From Welwitschia mirabilis (taxonomy: Eukaryota > Gnetophyta > Gnetopsida > Welwitschiales): a stretch of DNA of 64,000 nucleotides. Position numbers and translations under genes: made by a program. Position 1 is the first letter of the stretch, and each line of letters starts with the position of its first letter. The stretch is taken from the NCBI GenBank assembly GCA_051453625.1, contig JBOZIK010000001.1, positions 211,672,269 through 211,736,268 on the forward strand, in the 5' to 3' direction. Positions 57,710 through 64,000 of the stretch are shown piece after piece. Under the pieces are notes generated by a model that ran no database searches, had not been told where the DNA came from, and saw nothing but the letters and a program-made list of their open reading frames with translations.

Positions 57710-58775
57710 TGCCAAGTTGATGTCAAACTAACATATCTAGTATATCAAAATATGTTGTAATTTTTGTAGAAAATAATAGTTCTTGTAAGTCATAAGTAAC
57801 CCAACATTTTTCACTACCTTCACTTGAACCTAGAAAGTAATAAAATAAAGAAGGAATCAACTAGATCCCAAAGGGATCGACTAAACCTTTACTACAATTT
57901 ATCTAATCAAGTTATTAAGGGGTTAACTAGATCTCAAAATGGGTCAACCAAATCTGTGTAAAAAATTATCAAATTAATTCATCAAGGGATTGATCAAATT
58001 TTAGAGGGATTGACTGGGCCTGCACTAAAAATGTTTTATATCAAGTTTATAAGTCTTCAACTAGATTTTAGATGGGATCGACTAGACTAAGTGACATAAA
58101 TAACTCAAGTTGATCAGAATAGAATGGGATCGACTGACCTTATTGACCACAGTCAATAGGGTCAATCAGATGCTTTGAGGGGTTGACCAGTGATGGTGGA
58201 AATGGAACTTTTTAGCCTTTCTTCTAACCATTGTCTCCTTATTTTTAACTATTAGAGTATCAAATTCATTTGTAAACCCTAAAATCCATCTTGTATATAC
58301 GCTATATAAGTCAAAATCTTTAAAGGGATTTTTTTACAGAATAAAAAGAAAAGGCATCTTCTATACTATTAAGATCTTAGTTAAATAGATTTCACTGATG
58401 TACTTGGACTTGTGAACTTGCTTTTGAATAGTGTATTTTTAACTTTGTTATACTTTATATCTGATGAAGTCAGTTCATTCTAGCACACTATTGTCACTAA
58501 AAGATTTACTATGTATAGGTTGAAACTTATCTTCGAAAAGTTCAGGTTGATTTGAGAGACCTAAAAAGAAAGAAATAAGGATACGAATCAGCTTAGGGTT
58601 GAAGCTAATTGTTAAGAGTGGAGTAGAAGGTTTCTAAAACCACTATAAATCATGTATCTGATGATATTTTTTGGTATTTTCTATTTTCAATTATTTTCAT
58701 GTTTCTTTATTTGATTTCATTTAATAATAGCTTAGTCCATTAATTCAAATGCTTAATATTTTTGCTGACCCTACA
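57710..58775 (+). mobile_element. 5' LTR of a SIRE-like Copia element
   Basis: The LTR begins TG (TGCCAAGTTGATGTCAAACTAA) and ends CCCTACA just before a primer site. The start matches 63243 onward (TGTTAATTGATGTCAAACTAA). About 1.07 kb. It contains a run of about eleven short GTCGAC-like repeats (57870-58200). Confidence 0.75.
57870..58200. repeat. Array of degenerate GGG(A/G)TCGACTAGA(C/T) units in the LTR
   Basis: Units such as GGGATCGACTAAACC, GGGGTTAACTAGATC, GGGTCAACCAAATC, GGATCGACTAGACT, GGGATCGACTGACC and GGGGTTGACCAG recur every 20-50 bases. The core GTCGAC is palindromic. A matching array occurs at 63390-63920. Confidence 0.75.
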
Positions 58776-58793
58776 TTTGATATTAGAGTGAGG
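58776..58793 (+). other. Primer-binding site, tRNA-Met type
   Basis: TTTGATATTAGAGTGAGG matches the initiator tRNA-Met primer site TGGTATCAGAGC with only transition differences in the core, directly behind the LTR end. Confidence 0.75.
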
Positions 58794-59697
58794 TTGAGTT
58801 TGTTATAGATCCTAATAGATCATGACTCCAAAACCCCAGATGTGAGTAATTTAGCTGATGTCCTTGCTACCGAAAGACCACTTATGTTTGATGGAACCAA
58901 CTATGCTTACTAGAGAGCTCGAACGAGAATCTTTCTTAGATATCTTGATGTAGACATAGAGGAGGTTATCCATAATAGATATGTTGTTCCCACAATAGCC
59001 AAAACTAATAGTAATAAAACCTTCATAATTATTAAGAAACCTTGAGAGCAATTGACTCTTATTAATGAGGCTAAAGTAATCATAGATGCCCATGCTCTTA
59101 ATGCTATTTTTTGTGTAGTATGTACAAATGAATTTAAGAGAATACTTAATTACATACATGTTAAAGAATCTTAGGACATACTTGAAATAGCTCATGAAGG
59201 GACATCCACCATAAAATAAGTAAAGCTACATATTCTTATCTCGAAGTTTAAACATATTCATATGAAAGAAGAAGAAACTCTACAGGAGTTCTTTACCAGA
59301 CTAATAGATATAGTAAACTCAATGGAAAGTCTAGATAAAAATATGGATAAAGGAAAGTGATATAAAAAGTACTAAGATCTTTAAGTCAAAGGTTACCGCC
59401 ATAGAGGAAAGTAAGAATATTAATTGAATGACCTTGGATAAACTATAAAATACTCTTCAAACTTATGAGTTAAAGTTAGTTAAAGATGAGAAGAATATTC
59501 TTGCCTTAAAAAGTGTATAGGAAGATTTCAAATTTAAAATATCAGATGAATATCTTAGTAAAAATAAAGTTGAACTAGTAGTAACAAAGTTTAAAATTTT
59601 TTTACATAGAATAAAAAGAGATGGTGAACCAAGAAAGTGATCAAAAAGTGGCCATTCTAAGCCAAGAAAAGATTAAGAAAAAGGAAAGAAGATCCAG

Positions 59698-59739
59698 TGC
59701 TATGCCTGTAAAGGATATGGACATTTTGTAAATGAATGC
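59698..59739 (+). other. Gag zinc knuckle, intact
   Basis: CYACKGYGHFVNEC has the exact CX2CX4HX4C spacing, flanked by basic residues. It is in frame with local gag sequence but the surrounding frame is broken. Confidence 0.85.
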
Positions 59740-60480
59740 CCTAATAATAGAAGAGATCAGAGAAAATCTAAAACATCATCATTCATTGCCACTTGAAATA
59801 ATGTAGATGAAGAAGAAGATAGCAGCTCAAGTCAAGAATTAGATGGAGATAGGAGATTTTCTTTCATGGCAATAGGTCCTCCCCTGAAAAAGATGTCGTA
59901 CTTAACTGAACTAGATGACTTGGACCTTATTGAATAAGGTCAAGAAGAGTTAGAAGACACTTGTCAAAAACTCTACTTAAAATGTGAAATGCTAACAAAT
60001 CGGATCAATTAGTTAAATAAAATAGTAAGGCTTTAATCAAAGAAAAGGAAGAGTTGGAAGATAATTACTTGATGGTTCAAATAGAAAACACCAAGATAAT
60101 TCAAGAGATAAAAAGCTTCTCTCATTTTGTTAATAAATTTTCTAATAATTTTAGTAAATTGAAATAGATGCTTGGAATATAAAAATCATTCCATGACAAG
60201 AGATTTATTGGCTTCACCTCTCCAAAATCACACAATCAGTCAAATAAGGTAACATGGTAAAATAATTCCATTTCAAAGATTATTTATTATTTTTGCAAAA
60301 AATTAGATCATTCAAAAATTTAGAAAGGTAATGTTATTTTTAAGTCTTTATAGTACCTTTCCATTTAAAATTATTCCAAAGAATTATGTACAACAATAAT
60401 CCAAAAGGACTAATTAAATAAGGGCTAATAATTTCAAAAGCTTATTAATCCAAACAACATTTAAGGTATTAAATGAAACT

Positions 60481-60970
60481 TATCGGTATTTGAATAGTGG
60501 TTGTTCCCCACACACATGACAAGTGTCAAACCAAGATTTCAACACTTGGACAATTTTGATGGAGAAAAAATAACCTTTGATGATAATTGAAAAGCTAAGA
60601 TTGAATGCATTGGAAGCATCAGTGAAGATAACATATCTAAAATTAATGAAGGTTTATATGTGAATATTCTTAAACATAATTTACTTATTATTAGTCAAAT
60701 TTGTGATAAAGGCCATAAACTTATTTTTGATAGAAAAAAATGTGAAGTTAGACAAGGTAAAACAAATGAAGTTCTCATTAAAACAAATAGAATAAATAAT
60801 GTTTATAGTATTGATGAACCTTATTCTATGTAATCAAAAAGAGTTATGGCATTAATGGTTAGGACACATAAACTATAACCATCTTAAAACTATCGTTAAA
60901 AAGGAAATTATGAAAGGAATCCCTAAAATCAATATCGATAAACATGGTTTGCATGATGCATGTCAAAAAG
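60481..60970 (+). pseudogene. Copia protease and pre-integrase remnant
   Basis: 'YLNSGCSPHT' (60487-60516) occupies the place of x-x-D-S-G-C-S-R-H-M: the catalytic Asp is now Asn. 'GLYVNILKHNLLIISQICDKG' follows in pieces (about 60650-60715). 'ELWH', stop, 'WLGHINYNHL' (60841-60885) is the pre-integrase zinc-binding H-x-R-x-G-H region. Confidence 0.7.
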
Positions 60971-61019
60971 AATAAGAGTAAAAACTTGGTCTCCTTAATA
61001 ATTCCACTTGAATTCATTC

Positions 61020-61340
61020 ATATGGCCTTAACGGAACCTATCTAAACCAAGAGTCTAGGAGGAAAAATGATATTTTTTCGACTATGATGGATGAATTCTC
61101 TAGATTCATATGGATTGACTTCTTAGAAAATAATGCTAAAGCCTTCAAAAGTTGTGTTGAAATTTGTAACAAAATCCAAAATTAGAAGGGATGTACTATT
61201 GAATGAAAAAGAAGTAATTATGGAAGAGAATATGAAAATCATCTTTTTGAGAAATATTGCATGGGAAATGGTATAGAACATCAATTTTTGACCCTAAAGA
61301 CTCCAAACAAAATGAAATTACATAAAAAGAAAAAACTAGG
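61020..61340 (+). pseudogene. Copia integrase core remnant
   Basis: 'STMMDEFSRFIWIDFLENN' (about 61077-61133) is the first catalytic-Asp segment. 'KRSNYGREYENHLF' (about 61208-61250) stands for R-S-D-x-G-x-E-F, with the second Asp changed to Asn. 'GIEHQFLTLKTPN' (about 61273-61311) precedes the third catalytic position. Confidence 0.75.
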
Positions 61341-61522
61341 TCCTTCATGAGATGATAAGAACAATGCTAAATGATAAAGAAATATAAAAAAGATTTTGGA
61401 TTGAAGTAGTAAGTACTACATGCTACATTATCAATAGAGTTTATCTAAGACTGGGTATGAATAAAATTCCCTATGATCTTTACAAATGAAAAAAGCCAAA
61501 TGTGTCATATTTTAAGGCCTTT

Positions 61523-62210
61523 NNNNNNNNNNNNNNNNNNNNNNNNNNNNNNNNNNNNNNNNNNNNNNNNNNNNNNNNNNNNNNNNNNNNNNNNNNNNNN
61601 NNNNNNNNNNNNNNNNNNNNNNNNNNNNNNNNNNNNNNNNNNNNNNNNNNNNNNNNNNNNNNNNNNNNNNNNNNNNNNNNNNNNNNNNNNNNNNNNNNNN
61701 NNNNNNNNNNNNNNNNNNNNNNNNNNNNNNNNNNNNNNNNNNNNNNNNNNNNNNNNNNNNNNNNNNNNNNNNNNNNNNNNNNNNNNNNNNNNNNNNNNNN
61801 NNNNNNNNNNNNNNNNNNNNNNNNNNNNNNNNNNNNNNNNNNNNNNNNNNNNNNNNNNNNNNNNNNNNNNNNNNNNNNNNNNNNNNNNNNNNNNNNNNNN
61901 NNNNNNNNNNNNNNNNNNNNNNNNNNNNNNNNNNNNNNNNNNNNNNNNNNNNNNNNNNNNNNNNNNNNNNNNNNNNNNNNNNNNNNNNNNNNNNNNNNNN
62001 NNNNNNNNNNNNNNNNNNNNNNNNNNNNNNNNNNNNNNNNNNNNNNNNNNNNNNNNNNNNNNNNNNNNNNNNNNNNNNNNNNNNNNNNNNNNNNNNNNNN
62101 NNNNNNNNNNNNNNNNNNNNNNNNNNNNNNNNNNNNNNNNNNNNNNNNNNNNNNNNNNNNNNNNNNNNNNNNNNNNNNNNNNNNNNNNNNNNNNNNNNNN
62201 NNNNNNNNNN
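61523..62210. other. Assembly gap, 688 N
   Basis: N-run between integrase and reverse transcriptase. Long open frames drawn across it on either strand are artefacts. Confidence 0.95.
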
Positions 62211-62429
62211 CAATTTTCCTAGGATATTCAACTATAAGTTAAGCTTATCGGATATTCAAAAAATGAAGACTAATAGTAGAAGAATTCACAAATGTACAAA
62301 TAGATAACTTCAGTATCAAAGCTCTACCTTCGAGTGGTGAAGAAAATCTTACTCCAAATATTTCTATTATCAAGGACGTAGCAAATGAAAATGAAGAATA
62401 AACAACTCAAAAAGTTACTTCCAAAAAGT

Positions 62430-63230
62430 TCAAAAAACTAAAAAATCATCCTTTTGAGTCAGTTATTAGTGATGTAAGCTAAAAATACACCAAAAAAACT
62501 CTCTTACAATTTTTTATACCCACATTTGTTCTGTCTCTCAAATTAAACTCAAGAAGCATAAAAGGCCAGACTCATGAAGAAGGAATAATGGTAATGCAAA
62601 AAGTATTACAACAATTCAAAAGAAATGATGTTTGGAAATTAGTAGAAAGACCAAAGAATCAGAATATAATTACAATAAAATGGATCTTTAAGAACAAGTG
62701 TGATAAACGCAATAGTGTGATTAAAAACAAAGCTAGATTAGTGACTCAAGGATACAATTAGATTGAAGAAATAAATGTAGAAAATAATTTTGCTCTTGTG
62801 GCAAGACTATATAGTATTAGAATGTTTCTTTCCTATGCTACATTCAAAAACTTTAAAGTTTTTTAAATAAATGTAAAAACTGCCTTTTTGAATAGAACCC
62901 TTAATGAAGAAGTTTATATATAACAACCATAAGAATTCATAGATCCATATAAACCAAACCATGTCTATAGACTTACAAAGACATTTTATGATTTAAACAG
63001 GCACTGAGGATATGGTATGAAAAACTAACAACATTTTTTAAAGAAAATGGTTATACCCATAGAGTAGTGGAGAAAACTCTCTTTGTTAAGCATTTTAAGA
63101 AAGACTTTGTTATCATCTAGATATATGTTGATGATATAATTTTTGGAGCCTCAAAAGAGGATCTCTCGAAAGAGTTTAGTAATATTATGATAACACACTT
63201 TGAGATGAGTATGCTTGATGAGGTAAGTAT
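62430..63230 (+). pseudogene. Copia reverse transcriptase remnant, truncated
   Basis: 'VLQQFKRNDVWKLVERP' and 'IKWIFKNKCDK' (about 62604-62707), 'NKARLVTQGYN' (about 62728-62760), 'LYSIRMFLSYATFKNFKVF' (about 62808-62864), 'NVKTAFLNRTLNEEVYI' (about 62871-62921) and 'IYVDDIIFGASKEDLSKEF' (63121-63177) follow the Copia order. Y-V-D-D is intact. The sequence stops after 'THFEMSMLDE', where F-F-L-G-L-Q-I should come, and LTR sequence begins within 20 bases. Confidence 0.85.
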
Positions 63231-63242
63231 TAGATTATGTTT

Positions 63243-64000
63243 TGTTAATTGATGTCAAACTAATATCTTGGTATAGTAAATTTTATGTATATTGTGCAGA
63301 AGATGTTAAATTACTTCCAGATCAAAAGATGAAACCGAAATTATCAACTTCTGAGCACTAGAAACCTATCAGTTCTTTTACCCTCTTGATGGAATTGACC
63401 GGATTTTTAAATGGTTGACCACACCTAGAGTAGACAGAAAATGAACTGCATCCAAAGGGATTGACTGAATTTTTTATGGAGTCGATTGGACCTATAACCT
63501 TGAGAACCAGTGTCCCTGAATCAAATGGAAAAGAGTCGACTGGACCTTTATAGGGTCAACTAGATTTGAGGACCTGATGGATAGTATCCCTAGACTAAAT
63601 GACAAGGGGTTGACCAGACCTATAATGGGGTTGAGGACCTGAGAAATATGTAGCTGGTACACCTGAGCTGATCATCATGGGGTCTATCAGACACCTAAAG
63701 AAGTTGACCAGACTTAATGCAAGAAACTGGAAAGTAATTTTATCAGAGGAGCAAGGTAACCAGATAATATAGCGGTTGATCAGACTGGGGTCAATGGGAC
63801 TCAAATGGGATCAATCGGACATGGAGCCGTAAGAAATTAGGGCAACTAAATTTCTTACTCAAGCAACCTTTGTAACTCATGGCATCATATGGGGTCAATT
63901 AGATTTTTGTGAGGTCAACCAGATGGAATAGAAGTAAAATTTTCTAAACGTTATGTATCCATTATGCAGTCGTTAGTAGTCTTTTATAGCCATTGGAAGA
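63243..64000 (+). mobile_element. Second LTR copy (partial, runs off the window)
   Basis: Starts TGTTAATTGATGTCAAACTAA, like 57710, and carries the same GTCGAC-like array (63390-63920). It directly abuts the truncated reverse transcriptase with no polypurine tract. Either the 3' end of the element was deleted, or this is the 5' LTR of another copy nested in the first. Confidence 0.7.

Larger units (their letters stand above)
58794..63242 (+). mobile_element. Internal region of a SIRE-like Copia retrotransposon, decayed
   Basis: Order gag, protease, integrase, (688-N gap), reverse transcriptase fits Copia. The gag core includes 'ERPLMFDGTNYAY' (about 58868-58906) and 'EEETLQEFFTRLIDIVNS' (about 59269-59322). 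'GTNYAYW'-type start and 'HEGT' wording point to the SIRE/Maximus lineage. Internal stops and frameshifts are abundant. The minus-strand frame at 58851-59195 is a shadow. RNase H and the last part of the reverse transcriptase are missing. Confidence 0.8.

Noticed and set aside
61473-62242. Three ~240-codon frames on both strands
   Set aside because: Almost entirely N. Only a few real residues at the ends.

Overview
The window is plant nuclear DNA. It is AT-rich (my impression, not computed), dense in decayed transposable elements, and carries one intact spliced gene, a plant-type MAP kinase. The element families (SIRE-like Copia, Athila/Tat-like Gypsy, L1-like and RTE-like LINEs, CACTA) and the long introns point to a seed plant with a repeat-rich genome; I cannot name the species. 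Six runs of N (100, 100, 488, 15, 100 and 688 bases) mark a draft assembly.

Region by region. 1-4737: the 3' part of a Gypsy-type element (post-pol region, eroded extra ORF, ~1.4 kb LTR). 5.8-6.2 kb: a broken coiled-coil-like reading frame. 6.9-9.3 kb: minus-strand Gypsy gag-protease debris. 9.9-32.8 kb: a nest. A minus-strand Copia element (gag at 25.9-25.5 kb and 10.96-10.56 kb, LTR-like ends near 32.6 and 10.2 kb) was split by a 14.5-kb CACTA DNA transposon (10959-25475) and apparently also by a plus-strand L1-like LINE (about 26.0-32.2 kb). The CACTA insertion is supported by matching ATC target duplications and by the gag frame, which continues without a shift once the element and one ATC are removed.

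The CACTA element is the most unusual object here. I see no transposase in it. It carries pieces of apparently unrelated host genes: a 226-codon open frame of unknown origin, two exons of a cysteine synthase (O-acetylserine thiol-lyase), at least one clear exon of a MYB-CC/GARP transcription factor with splice sites still visible, and possibly the start of a stress-response A/B-barrel protein. It also contains a second, internal CACTA right end. It looks like a composite gene-capturing (Pack-type) element.

34405-46436 (minus): a complete ten-exon group D (TDY) MAP kinase gene of 575 codons. All splice phases agree and there is no internal stop. Its introns hold an RTE-like LINE remnant, a GATC-rich patch and an exon-like open stretch on the opposite strand. 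A GC-richer promoter/5' region lies at 46.4-47.1 kb.

47.7-51.2 kb: minus-strand L1-like LINE remnant. 51.3-57.7 kb: fragment of the LTR family seen at 3.3-4.7 kb, then an Athila/Tat-like Gypsy element (LTR, tRNA-Asp-type primer site, gag and protease remnants, pol missing). 57710 to the end: a SIRE-like Copia element with 5' LTR, primer site, gag with an intact zinc knuckle, degenerate protease, integrase and reverse transcriptase, then a second LTR joined directly behind the YVDD region. The LTRs carry an array of GTCGAC-like short repeats.
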